Shown one piece after another: positions 1 to 10,677 of a DNA stretch of 64,000 nt. This stretch comes from Scleromitrula shiraiana. Taxonomy: Eukaryota > Ascomycota > Leotiomycetes > Helotiales > Sclerotiniaceae. The DNA is taken from NCBI GenBank assembly GCA_028455995.1, contig JABELC010000014.1:558001-622000 (forward strand), given 5' to 3'. A program made the translations under genes and the position numbers. The first letter of the stretch is position 1. Each line of letters starts with the position of its first letter. The notes beneath the pieces were generated by a model, which worked only from the letters and a program-made list of their open reading frames with translations, had not been told where the DNA came from and ran no database searches.

Positions 1-286
1 ATATTAACCAGCAATTTAATGCTCAGTATTGCATAATATTTTACTGGTACCTACCTATTGGTTAGATGTTAAATTAACGAACCATTTTGATATATCCGAT
101 TTGAAATATTTAGTAAACTGTGTAGTGATTACAGAGAAAAGGGGAGGATTTAGGAAACCTTTCTACCAATCGATAGAGACTCGGATTTTTTACGTCGTCT
201 AAAACGCTATCTTCATTTCTTCCACAAATCCATTTACAAAATAAGTTTCTTATGTTGAACCGGTGCCACATAATTTTCCTCTTCAC
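1..286. other. AT-rich sequence, no gene seen
   Basis: I see no coding signal or recognisable RNA. The stretch lies downstream of the decayed transporter gene that ends at 287 on the minus strand. Confidence 0.5.
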
Positions 287-1245
287 TCACAAATACAGCC
301 GAATTTCTAAAGTTTTCCCTCCAAGAAAGCAAAAATAAAACATAGAAGCTGCAGCAGAGATACAAATCCCCACCATAAGAACACTATACCCCATCTGATA
401 AAACGGAGCATCCACGGCTCTAAAAGAGAACGTCGCAACAATGCCCCCAATATTACCCAACCCAATCTGCCAGCCCGTTCCCACACTCCTAGAAAATGTC
501 CCTGATAAATTCATCGTATGCCAACAGATGATAATCGGCATCGATGAATACGTTCCCATTACTACTAACATGACACCTGCATATTGAACGGGGAGATCAT
601 GGTGAACGGTTAGTAGAATGCTAATTACTGTGATGGCTAATGCGAAACAGAAGGCTGGGAATGGGACTCGCAGACGGAAGTGGTCGGATAGGAAGGCGAT
701 TATTACGGTGAGAGCCCAAGATGCGGCTTGGGGTGGAACAGAATGAAGTTGGGCTTGGATGGGGCCATAACCGTAGCTTTTGACTATGGTGGGGACAAAA
801 TAGGCAATTCCTTTATATGTATGCTTGCTGGGTATAGTTTGGGAAGTTTGTGTGGGTTTTATGTATACCATATGCAAGTATTGTAATTCCTAATGATAAT
901 GTCAACAAAACTGTGAACAACTGTAGTGATCAAATCCAAACTCACTAAAATGCATCCCAAACCCCAAATAGTTCTTAATATCCGAAAGAAATGCACGAAA
1001 TTCAACAGATCTCGAACTAGATTCCGGTTTATTCTCTCCATCCAGCAATCTCGTTTTCATAAAAACCCTCTCTTTATCACTCAACCAAGGATAGGCAAGA
1101 GTCTGAAATCTGTCTTTCGAACTAATGCAGCCTCAGTAGTGTTTTGAGGACATTGTATTCCATTAGTGGTAACATAGGATTGAGATTGGGGTTTTGGTTT
1201 TGGTGAGATATCGGAAGGAAAAAACATCGTATCGGATCCTAACAT
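287..1245 (-). pseudogene. Decayed MFS transporter (anion:cation symporter, Dal5-like) missing TM1-TM6
   Basis: The 287-877 reading frame encodes the C-terminal half of a fungal anion:cation symporter. It runs from the loop before TM7 (AYFVPTIVKSYGYG) through the typical YAGVMLVVMGTYSSMP and NLSGTFSRSVGTGWQIG motifs to the last span. Upstream, 1245-1084 encodes a hydrophilic N-terminus ending in ALVRKTDFRLLPILG, which in this family directly precedes TM1. The next codon is a stop (1081-1083), and in the +1 frame the sequence continues at once with YPWLSDKERVFMKTRLL, which in the family follows TM6. The whole TM1-TM6 segment (about 170 residues) is therefore missing and the junction is frame-shifted. 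Introns probably lie at about 880-970 (donor GTGAGT at about 954). The remnant cannot make a working 12-span carrier. The family call is from motif memory; the substrate is unknown. Confidence 0.75.
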
Positions 1246-1909
1246 ATCGATGGTATTGATTAAACCTACAATAATCAATTCTTTTGTCAAGAAAACATAA
1301 AAGATTATTGAAAGTAGGAGGAAGGTAAGAGGCAGAGCAGATTAATGTTGTTTAAAAAGCATTTTCACTATGTAGAGGTGATCTCGAGTAAATATGTACC
1401 ATGCCTAGGTACAGTACATTCGTGCAGTTGCACGTAGTTAGCGTAGCTAGGTCATCTTACATGGATATATACAATGTGAAGATTTATATACACATTAGGT
1501 AGGTTGATATGACTTGGATAGTGACTAAATAAACATCCCTATGAGGAACACCCTAAAAGAATACCAAGTAGTACTTTTAATTGGTGACATAGGGTTCTGG
1601 TGCTGTATAAGCTAATTGGAGATCTGACGCAAAAACTCTTCACTTGCATGTTAGGAAGTGGATGTGCATGGTCGATTAGATCTTACTTTGGTACTTTTAC
1701 AGATTCTCATGAATTTTGATATTCCAGTAGATGGACAAGTGAATGTTCTTTTTTTTTTGAAGATCTTCGCTAAAATCTCATAGTCCATTATTTTCCAGGA
1801 TGCTTTGAAGATAAAAGAGCGTATGAATCTTTGAAGATTTATACTACTCCAAGAATCATCAAGCTGCGAATTACTATCAAAAAAGTTGCTTTATTTCCTT
1901 CTATAAATG
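1246..1909. other. AT-rich intergenic stretch
   Basis: No coding frame or repeat array is visible between the two transporter relics. The sequence contains short T tracts and CTAGGTA-type motifs only. Confidence 0.4.
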
Positions 1910-2380
1910 ACTGCTCCACCAAAGCTTCCTCTGCTACCCGTGATATCTCCTAGGATTTCCAATCTTGGCACAACTCTCTCAGCAACAGCAAGTACAATAT
2001 ATCCTATGTAATAGTCTATCTGTCACTGCCACTGCGAGAACTATCGCGCAGCTTCTTGTCACGAAGATGATCTCAAGTATGGCCGGTGCGTAGTCATGAT
2101 AGCCAATGTTGCAGTTGTTAGCGATCTTTGAGATACCAGAGAAGAAGCTCGTGCTATCGGTGTATATGATATGGTGTTCTGACGGGACCAACTTTGGGAC
2201 CTGTTATCGGCGAATTCTTAGTACAAAATTTGGAATGGAGAGCTCCGCAATGACTTCTCGTCATATATGGTGGTGGCTTGCCCGCATTTTCGCATCATTC
2301 GCATTGCTAGAGATCTTGAAAGATGTTGAATATGAGAATGGAATTACAATTTGGATCATCTCAAACCCAAACTCTTAACA
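1910..2380 (+). pseudogene. Relic of a second MFS transporter (DHA1 drug:H+ antiporter type)
   Basis: No long frame is open, but consecutive pieces in different frames read like the TM3-TM5 region of a fungal drug:proton antiporter. ARTIAQLLVTKMISSMAGA (about 2035-2093) is followed by NVAVVSDL and TREEARAIGVYDMVF (to about 2180), then, after a frame change, GVLTGPTLGPVIGEFLVQ and NLEWRAPQ (to about 2248), ended by TGA. The last piece corresponds to the conserved motif C (GPxxGP..GG) region. Several stops and at least two frame changes interrupt it. The rest of the gene is not recognisable on either side. The family call is motif-based and the limits are approximate. Confidence 0.55.
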
Positions 2381-2749
2381 ACGGCTAGTCAATTCATGTT
2401 CGAAACCACTCACTCAAATCAACAAAATCATTCAAATAACGTGAATCTCTTAATTTAACCCCTCTGGTAGAGGATAAGCTACCTCACGACTGTCTTTGGC
2501 TATTCGATTTTTCTTCCAGCTTGTGAGGAGGCTACTCTACAGCTTTCTCAAAAATTACTTCAAAAATCACTTCTCAACGTCGAATGCTCCTTTGATTGAA
2601 TCCCAAAATTGCAGAATATATTGACAAGTCTGAAATAATTTTTATATAAAGTATAAAATTTGAACATCTATATTTTACAACTCAATAAACTATCTACAAA
2701 GAAATATAAATGATGATCCTTCATGTTTCATCTAAGAGACTGCCTGCTC

Positions 2750-5341
2750 TTATGCCTCACAAGTGTCATCATCGTCTTCGTCAGAGGATGATGAATCGGC
2801 GCTTGATGCTGTGCTTGTGGCCGCGGTGGCAACAGTGGATGCAGAAACCGACGAAGCAACGGTAGAAGTGGCTGGAGTAGTGCTAGAAACAGCTCCAGCG
2901 CTTCCACTAGAAACATCGTATGCAGAAATCAACGAGGCCGCTTTTTCTGCAGCCACCATGATAATTGCTTGGGTATTGCCCGTAGGTAAATCTGGATGAA
3001 TAGAAGCATCAACGACGAAAAGGTTATCAGTACCATAAACCTTAGTATTCATGTCGACTACAGAGGTACCATTGCTGACACGACCATCATCGGAACCCAT
3101 TTTCGCAGTTCCCACCCAATGGTCACCACTAATGAGAGAAGATGAAATGATGCTGGATGGTGTGGCACCTGCTGTTGCGTAACTAAGGGTATAACTACTG
3201 TTTCCGGCTGCGTTGGACGAATTGCTGGATACCATGTCGAGGAAAAATTGGATGAAGTCGGAGTAGACGGCCATATCTTCAGCGGTTCGTAACCAGGGCT
3301 TTGTCTTGACTACTGTACTCCCAGAAGCAGAGATACTAAGCTCACCAGTACTGGTGGTACCATGAGTAAGGAAGACTTTGACGGTGATTGTGTCATTGGC
3401 CATAGCACTAACGGTTCCTTGGAGATAACGGGTTACTCCATCAGTGCCATTCATCGAGGTCCACAAGTGCATGCGTTGAGCTGCTTGTGTGATGGTTCCA
3501 GAACCTTGCTTATACAGATCCAAGTTTGTGGTATTGATCGATGTTGCGAGACCTTTGAAATCGAAAGCTGTGAAAGTAGGTGCGGCAGTGAATTGCAAAG
3601 GGATTTGAGCGTGATCCCTCAAGTTGTGGCCGACAGGAAGGTCAATCCAATCGGCTGAGTCTGGTAGAGAGACTCCAGATGTGCCGCTTTGAACGATGCT
3701 GAGGGCATCAGATCTACCAATACCAGAGTTCCAGAGAACACGGGGAGTGGAGAGAGCGCCAGAAGCGAGGACAACCTTGCCGTTAGCATTGAGATTGATT
3801 ATTTGAGTGCTACCGTCGCTAGCCTGGGTCAAAACACCAGTGATAGTGCTTCCATTTCGTAGGACTTGGATGACATTGGTCTCGAGTTGCAATGTGAAGT
3901 TGTCAAGTGCCTCGGCAAATGGCATGTAAGTTCTAGCCGGGCCAGCTCGCATGTGGTTAGCAATACTCCAGGCAGGACGAGAGAAGACAGCGGTTTTTTC
4001 ATTAGGACTCTGAATAGAATCGACCTCGCCCCAGCCTTGCTTGCTAAGGTAAGCAGACCAAGTAGTGAATGCCAAATCGTTGTAGTACTTTCCATCAGCC
4101 GAAGGTTGTGTAGTACCGGGATTACGTTCATAAAGACGGTCAGCAGCGTCAGAGACAGAGTCCCAGTCCCAGCCAGTGCCCCACTTTTCGAAATCATGAG
4201 CAGGAGGGTGAATGAAGTTCAAGCCGTTGATGGAACTAGAACCTCCGAGAAGGCAACCGGCAGTGGATGCAGTATCAGGGCAAAATTTTGTCCCGGTGAT
4301 AGTTGACAAAGAACTACCAAGAGCGGGTACATCATAAGGAGTCAAGGTAGAATTCCAAGAAAGTCCTTGAGTGGAGCCGAGAGCAACTGTGTTGGCAGGA
4401 CCACGTTCGATGAGAAGAACACTGACGCCACTTTCTGCAAGACGTTCAGCAGCAATGATACCTGAAGCACCACCGCCAACGACAATAACATCGCTATATC
4501 ACCATTAGGTTAGCCCTTGGTAAAATGAATAGACTAACATCGGCCCTTGAACAAATAAAAAGCTATGAAACGAGTGAGGATCTTACTAAGTAGAGTTGAG
4601 TGTAGTAGGAGTGGAAGTGGTGGTGCTGGACGAGCCACTTGCAGAGGATGTTGAGTTGGCTGAAGTAGTTGAGTTGGATGGAACTGAAGTAGATGGAGTG
4701 GTTGTTACTGCGGATGCCCACGAAGCCCAAGTTGAGTAATCTGCAGATTGAGCAGCTGTGAGGTTAAGGTTGTAGATGTTTGAGCCGATGTCATGGTATG
4801 CCAAAGCACTGCCTGAATCAGAGGGTGTTGTTGGGTTCGAGCTTGATACAGCGTATCCGACAGTAGCGAGAGCATTTGAAAAGTCGAAGGTTGTTGTGCC
4901 TCCAACAACACAAGATTGGCAAACGAAAGTGTATGACAAATGTGTGCTGTTAACGAATGTACCATTGACAATAGGAAGTGCGTCAACCGTCGAATTGGTA
5001 TATACATCGGGGCTCGCGTAACCGGTGGCCATTCGGAAACTGGTCTGAACATCATCGCCATTGGGCCAAGCAACAAACAAGAGTTTGCCAGTCATGCCTG
5101 CTCCCATGGCGAGTGCACCCCAACCCGCCCCAGATGTGAGAGGAACTACCATTTGGCCGATGAAATCAGTTGTTGGAGTCTCGGGAATCGCAATACCAAA
5201 TGAATATCCCATGGTGCTGTCCAAGTATCGTTGGAATTCGATACCAGTGTTTGCGTCGATGTAAGCTCCATTCGTAGTAGCCGCTGTGGCAATTTGGGCA
5301 AGCCCAACGAGGGCTACTGAGCCCAAAAAGCTGGAGAACAT
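2750..5341 (-). CDS. Cellobiose dehydrogenase (AA8 cytochrome + AA3_1 flavin domain), secreted
   Basis: Two exons, 5341-4587 and 4493-2750, give 832 residues; the 93-nt intron has GTAAGA, CTAAC and TAG signals and splices NST to YDVIVVGGG in frame. The start is the ATG at 5341, which begins a clean signal peptide (cut near residue 20). Residues 21-210 form the haem b cytochrome domain, with axial ligands probably Met83 (GAGMTGK) and His183 (AYHDIGS). A Ser/Thr linker covers 211-251. The GMC flavoprotein domain follows: VVGGGASG for FAD, both GMC signatures (GGSSSINGLNF, ASGALSTPRVLWNSG) and catalytic His710 (HWVGTAKMG) and Asn758 (PTGNTQA). CDH oxidises cellobiose to its lactone and passes electrons through the haem, for example to lytic polysaccharide monooxygenases. 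The C-terminus has no CBM1; it ends in an S/T/A-rich tail with an acidic DEDDDD run. No LPMO gene is adjacent. Confidence 0.93.
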
Positions 5342-7021
5342 TGTGTTTATTTTTCGAATGAATGTGGGTAAGAGCAAAAGTTACAGAGATGGTTTGATTG
5401 GATCAAGTTTCTTGAAAAGAATGTAAATAGGCCTTCAAACGCTTGGAAAAGGAATGAATGGATGTGGATGAAAGTATGAATGAATGAATGACAAAACACC
5501 GACCCAGCGGTGACGGTGAAAGAATTTACAGATAACTCTGATATGGAGAATATGAGAAACAGAAGTACAAGAAAAGATACATCACTCTGTATATCTATGT
5601 ATCCATTCTATCACCCATGAATGACCTGGGCCTAGCCCGCATGCCCCTAAATGGAACCGCATAAAAAAGGAACAACTCAGTAGGTGAACCGATTGAGTGA
5701 TAATTTCCAAGGTTATTTCTCATGAAACGATATAAACTTAGATTTAAGCTTGGAATACCCTCATACCTAGGTACAACCCATAATTGAAAATTACATAAAC
5801 ATCCTATCTTGAGAAATTTTGAAATTACTGGTCGCTGATTGGGTAGGATTGATGATTTTGTTTCATCCAAAGAGCCAAAAACTCAAGCGACCCCCCTGGT
5901 GCTGATCCACTAGCTCCGGTGTAGCTACCATTTCAGTTGTGTGGGATTGTTTGTATTAATATAAACAACACACTCTCATCGTCGCTGAATAGCCCCTATA
6001 ATATCGATATATTAAATCAAGTTATGCGTATCTCTGTTGATGCTTGGCATTGTCGCAGTGCAGCTTGGATGATATCACGAAATAATAGTCCGATCTGGTC
6101 TCATTACTCGTATTGATTCTCTAATACCTCTATTGACAGTATATGGAAGAAAATGGGATTGATGACGCATCTAAGTTTGGCGAAGGCAGAGGTTTTATAT
6201 AAGCACCTTTACTGACTAAGCCAATTAGTGGATATGTACGCAATTTCGTCAGCAACCTTGGAATGCAATAACTCTGGGCCTGAAAAAAGCCCGATTAAAG
6301 TTTCCTTGACTTGACGACCCTGACGTTTTTTCACACGGTTGTTTTGATTATCACATATATGTTGCTGTTATCGTTGTCCCTGCTTTGCCAGCGCTTTACA
6401 GATATCATGATACATAGTTAGTCGAATTCGAAGCTTCGAAATGGAGAGATGGACGGCGTATGCGCTGGTTCTTCGATGATGATGTTTCGTTTGTAGACTA
6501 CATACACACTTGATATATATCTTAATCCATCGAAAGCCTCGAGGGAGGAGAAGCCCGGACAATGTATCTAATGACGGGGCCGGTATTGATAAGGATATTT
6601 CACCCACAAAATGCAGAAGTTTATAAGAGATTTGCACTGCATCTATAAAATTGCCAAATCATTGCAATATGTGACTGTTTAAACAAATCTTACGTTCAAG
6701 CGTTTATTCAGGGAATGAATATATTGTCAATATACATCACCGAGCGGTACCATATGTATTACACTGAGTAGCTCTTCTATCAATGACTCTTATGCTTACC
6801 GGAAATCTTAAAATGAGATACATTCACGTTGTGTCGATAATATTACCCTCTATTTAAAGCAATGACAAATCAACCAAATGTTATCTAGTTGAACCTTTCG
6901 AGTCCCTTCACATAGTCATCTTTCTACCCTCGAAAGTCCAAAGCCATACCTCAAGCCCGCTTTCTTCATGAATTATCAGATTATCTCACCTTTCATTCGA
7001 ACAACTCGCCTCTAATCCAAT
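5342..7021. other. Intergenic gap upstream of the cellobiose dehydrogenase
   Basis: No coding sequence is convincing here. The first few hundred bases should hold the cellobiose dehydrogenase promoter on the minus strand. The remainder is AT-rich, and short open frames show no family features. Confidence 0.4.
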
Positions 7022-7465
7022 CTAATCCAACCCAGTACAAAAATATACCAAAACATCCGCCAGATCCCAAACCCCCCTCATCTCTAATTCTCGCCCTACC
7101 CCCATATCAACATCTCCCCTTTCCATCAACATCACCTCACAATTTCTACCCCCCTCGCAATCACTAATCCCTACTCTCACATCAACGAAATTATCTCCTC
7201 CGTATTTGTATCTGTTTACCAAGATGCCAACGCCTGAAACAGTGGCAATGTAAATAAAAGATGATAGATTTACGACGATGATATTAACTGTTATGGGTAT
7301 TGTGGATATTGGTATGGGGCAGGAGAATGAATCTGATAGATGGGAGGTGGATTGGAATGAATGACGGTGCCCGAGTGGGGTTTGTATTGTCTTACCGGAG
7401 GGTATATCAGGTTATTGGTTTGTTGGGGATATGAATAGTATGAATACTGTGAGTCTTTTTATCTT
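7022..7465 (-). CDS. Possible small unrecognised gene or exons, minus strand
   Basis: Two pieces look coding by composition. From about 7464 down to 7290 a frame after a CACAG acceptor reads as a Tyr/Pro/Gln-rich peptide (for example PAPYQYPQYP) ending in TAA. After a TTTCAG acceptor near 7232, a second frame encodes RYKYGGDNFVDVRVGIS and VGRELEMRGVWDLADVLVYF, ending in TAG at 7022. I cannot join them in one frame or find a convincing start, and I recognise no family. They lie just beyond the stop of the AFG1-type gene on the same strand. They could be a small gene, remnants, or chance frames in purine-biased DNA. Confidence 0.2.
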
Positions 7466-7617
7466 GATACAACTTTTTGGGGGGGGGGGGATGGGTGGTT
7501 AGATTGTATTTGATGGATGGGTTAGATATGTATACATTTGGTAATGAGTATAGCTCTAACTTAACATAACCTCTGCAAATGCTTTATCTACATAATTGAT
7601 TTCACATCTTTAAGTTC

Positions 7618-9696
7618 CTATGAGAACCAGCCCCCTCTCTTTTTAATCTCCTCAAGCTTTCTCCCCTCTAAGCCGGCCGGTTTATCCAACTCTACAAATT
7701 CACCCATCTTCACATCCCCTTTACTTCCATCCTTAACATGCTGACTAGTTCCATTTCCCCCTTCAACAGTCTCCCCCCTCTTCCCTTCCCAGCCTCTACT
7801 TTCAATCGGCAGCGGTCTCCACCAACTGTCCACCCCATCCCCATCACCATCCATACCCCCTCTAGCATGCCACCTCCTCCCACACATCTCCCAAAGTCTA
7901 CTCGCAGCCCTCTTATACGCAAACCTCTCATCCTCACCCGTAAACGAAGCCGTCGCCCCAAAATCCACCGTCCGTCCAATCTCATTACCCTTTCCCGGAA
8001 CGGGTCCAAAATCCGAATCTTCATCTTGACCGTAGCCCTGCGAGGAGCGCGCAGGCTTTGTATCATTGTAGGTGGATATATTGGGACGGAAAGGTGATGT
8101 TTGATCTTGGTAGATTTCGGCGAGGGTTTCGGAGTACACTGCATCTTGATTGGGATCGGAACCGGGGGTTGTGGATGTAGCTGGGACTTTTGTTTCGGGG
8201 AAGAAGAGGTCGTCGGGTCCGACTTCGGCGCGGATTATGAGTTTACAGCGGGATTCATATAGGGCGTCTAGAAGGGTGATGAGTCGTCTTGCTTCGTTCT
8301 TTTGAAGAAGTGTGAGAATGGGAATGGAATCGAGGATGAAGGTGTGGAAGGTGGAGGCCATGGTCATGTAGTCTGCTGGGCCGAACGTTCCGCAACAGAG
8401 AGTGGAGAAATCCCAGTATGTTACTCCGTTAAGGTGCTTGGGGACGGGAACTTGTCGGCCGTAGACATGTAGATTTGAGGATTGCCAGGGTATTGGTGAA
8501 GTAGAAGATGAGAGTGAGAGTGCAGACCGGATCATCGCGTTCCAAGCTCCCTGATCGCTGGAAGTTAGGATATATTGTTTGGGTGTGCTTGCCTTAACGC
8601 CGGCTTTATCTTCCTCTTTCTTTAAGTCTTCGGCAATCTTGGCGTGAAAACTCTGTTCATAACCAAGTCCCAGATTACCAGGCGAGAGTTGTTCAAGCCC
8701 ACTAAAACCACCTATCATTTCTTCTCTCATCAGTTCTGCAACCTTTTCTTCTTCTTCACCCAATTCTTCGATTTCCCGTCTTCTCCAATCTCTCCCGTCC
8801 TTCCCCATATCCCAAATCTCGCATCGAGCTTTTAAGACTTCCACAAACCCAGACAGATCGTTACCACCCGAGAACATATCTCTTTTGCCCAAACCAAGCC
8901 AGTTCCTCACAAGCCCACCTTTTCCAGGGACAGCATAATCCATACCACTTGCTTTCTCTAACTCTTCGGGCATACGATTTGAAGATGCAATGAGGACACC
9001 ACCCAACTGAAAGAAGGGTGTTAACAAATTACTCAAAATCTTATTTGCAACTCGATCTGGCAATTGGAATTCATCCAAGAATAATATAGGAGATGTGTCT
9101 ATCATCTCTTTTGCTAATAACAGCAAAGAGTACTCATCTGACCCCAAGTTTCCAGGTTCAGATCGAGATCGTCTTAATTTCTCCAAACGTGCATATGTAT
9201 CTTGCATGAATGGATCGAAATGTGATCTCCGTTTCTTATTATTAGGTAGACTATTTGCTAGCATATCTAAAAGCATCGTCTTTCCGGTTCCCACTTCTCC
9301 ATGAAGTAATAGACCCCTTGGAGAGTCTAAATTTATAGCAGCGTCATAACTTGTGAGAACTTTTGTCATAGCAAGTGTATCTTGTGGTTCTTTTCTTCTA
9401 AAAAGATGTGCAAATAATGGATTCCTTCGGAGAGGGTGTCCAGGTACTGCTACTGTTTTGTCATTGTCATCTTTAGAATGATTGTCAACAGCATGACTGA
9501 TTGCTTTCAATCGAGCTCCATATTCAGCTTGAGGTTTATAATCTTTGAGACGAAGATATAGTTTTTGGAGATGAAGAGCTATGCGGTGTTGTGCTGGATC
9601 AGGATCGAGTACTTTTGTGGCAAGAAGTGCACGATATAAAACGAGTGGATTGGTGATTGTCAGTCCTGTGGAAGAAGAAATACTTGTTGGTGGCAT
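7618..9696 (-). CDS. AFG1-like AAA ATPase (AFG1L/LACE1 family)
   Basis: This single exon encodes 692 residues. The P-loop is GEVGTGKT at residues 133-140 and Walker B is ILFLDEFQ at 204-211, followed by the family-typical LIASSNRMPEEL. AFG1 proteins are mitochondrial inner-membrane-associated ATPases that help degrade or handle respiratory chain subunits; that role is family knowledge. The protein is longer than yeast Afg1 (about 509 residues), with extra charged and Gly-rich segments in the C-terminal third. The conserved part begins almost at residue 1 and no mitochondrial presequence is visible. The bases before the ATG read CTTCCAG, so a missing upstream exon carrying the targeting peptide is possible. 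Alternatively it is a second, longer paralogue. Confidence 0.85.
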   Translation of the reverse strand: MPPTSISSSTGLTITNPLVLYRALLATKVLDPDPAQHRIALHLQKLYLRLKDYKPQAEYGARLKAISHAVDNHSKDDNDKTVAVPGHPLRRNPLFAHLFRRKEPQDTLAMTKVLTSYDAAINLDSPRGLLLHGEVGTGKTMLLDMLANSLPNNKKRRSHFDPFMQDTYARLEKLRRSRSEPGNLGSDEYSLLLLAKEMIDTSPILFLDEFQLPDRVANKILSNLLTPFFQLGGVLIASSNRMPEELEKASGMDYAVPGKGGLVRNWLGLGKRDMFSGGNDLSGFVEVLKARCEIWDMGKDGRDWRRREIEELGEEEEKVAELMREEMIGGFSGLEQLSPGNLGLGYEQSFHAKIAEDLKKEEDKAGVKASTPKQYILTSSDQGAWNAMIRSALSLSSSTSPIPWQSSNLHVYGRQVPVPKHLNGVTYWDFSTLCCGTFGPADYMTMASTFHTFILDSIPILTLLQKNEARRLITLLDALYESRCKLIIRAEVGPDDLFFPETKVPATSTTPGSDPNQDAVYSETLAEIYQDQTSPFRPNISTYNDTKPARSSQGYGQDEDSDFGPVPGKGNEIGRTVDFGATASFTGEDERFAYKRAASRLWEMCGRRWHARGGMDGDGDGVDSWWRPLPIESRGWEGKRGETVEGGNGTSQHVKDGSKGDVKMGEFVELDKPAGLEGRKLEEIKKRGGWFS

Positions 9697-10677
9697 CTGG
9701 AAGTATCATAGTTGGAGTTGTTGAGTTGTTGAATGTTTTAAGATACAATGAGGGGGTTGATATCCATGAATCGAAATGTAATCGTCATTACCGAAACTAA
9801 AAATCATTAGGTCTTTACCTCATACAACCTGGAACCTTCAAATGTTACATAATTTCTTCTATGGAGAACAGATTTATATACTATCTAGGTATGAAGAGAA
9901 GATTGACAAAGTAAATAATATATACGATTTGGTGAAGGTGGTCAATATAAACCTATGAATCCATACTTACAAACAGTAAGTAGTTGCGTTTGCTGAGTAC
10001 ATAGTATCTATACATGATGCGTATTGTATTGGACAACTAAGTATTGTACTCTCAAGCTGCATTGATGTCCTAGATAATGATTTATACCAGATAGCACATT
10101 GAATCTCAAGAGCGGCTTTGAAGTTGTCTACTTTATAAGTAGATTCAACTTTTGGATACCCATATAATGATGGTTAATTGATATTGTTGCTTTTGAGTAT
10201 GTAATCCATTGATGGATATCACCAGTGTCATCAATTCTTCAACTTTCCTGTGATCAGTAACAATCATCATCAAAGTTTCGCAACATTAAATAAAAAGTTG
10301 TCGATTCTTCTAGCAGATATATTTGAAAGTCTACTACTCTACAAAGTACAGTACTGTACCACACTCTACCACAGCTACGGAATCCACAGCTACTTTTGAG
10401 CCTGCCCGGTAGAAATTTCCCAGTTGTTCAATTCATCAGTATGGTCAAAGCGTACCTGACCTGAACCGCGTTTAACGTTCCTTCCACCGCCTTTGAACTA
10501 GCGCAACATTGAATTATTTTGGCAGATCAAGAGCAAGCTTTAGAAAACAAAACAACTTTTTGATCCATTTCAATTTCTGTCAACTACAAGTACCTTTGAA
10601 GAATGCTAACGAACTTAACGAACCATTCATCATCCTAATAATCGTCTTTATACCTCAAAACTTCAATCATCATCAAA
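9697..10677. other. Divergent promoter region between the AFG1-like gene and Nup133
   Basis: These 980 bases separate two divergently transcribed genes and must hold both promoters. I see CT-rich patches and ATCATCA-type runs just before the Nup133 start, as is common in fungal leaders. No coding sequence is supported. Confidence 0.5.
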
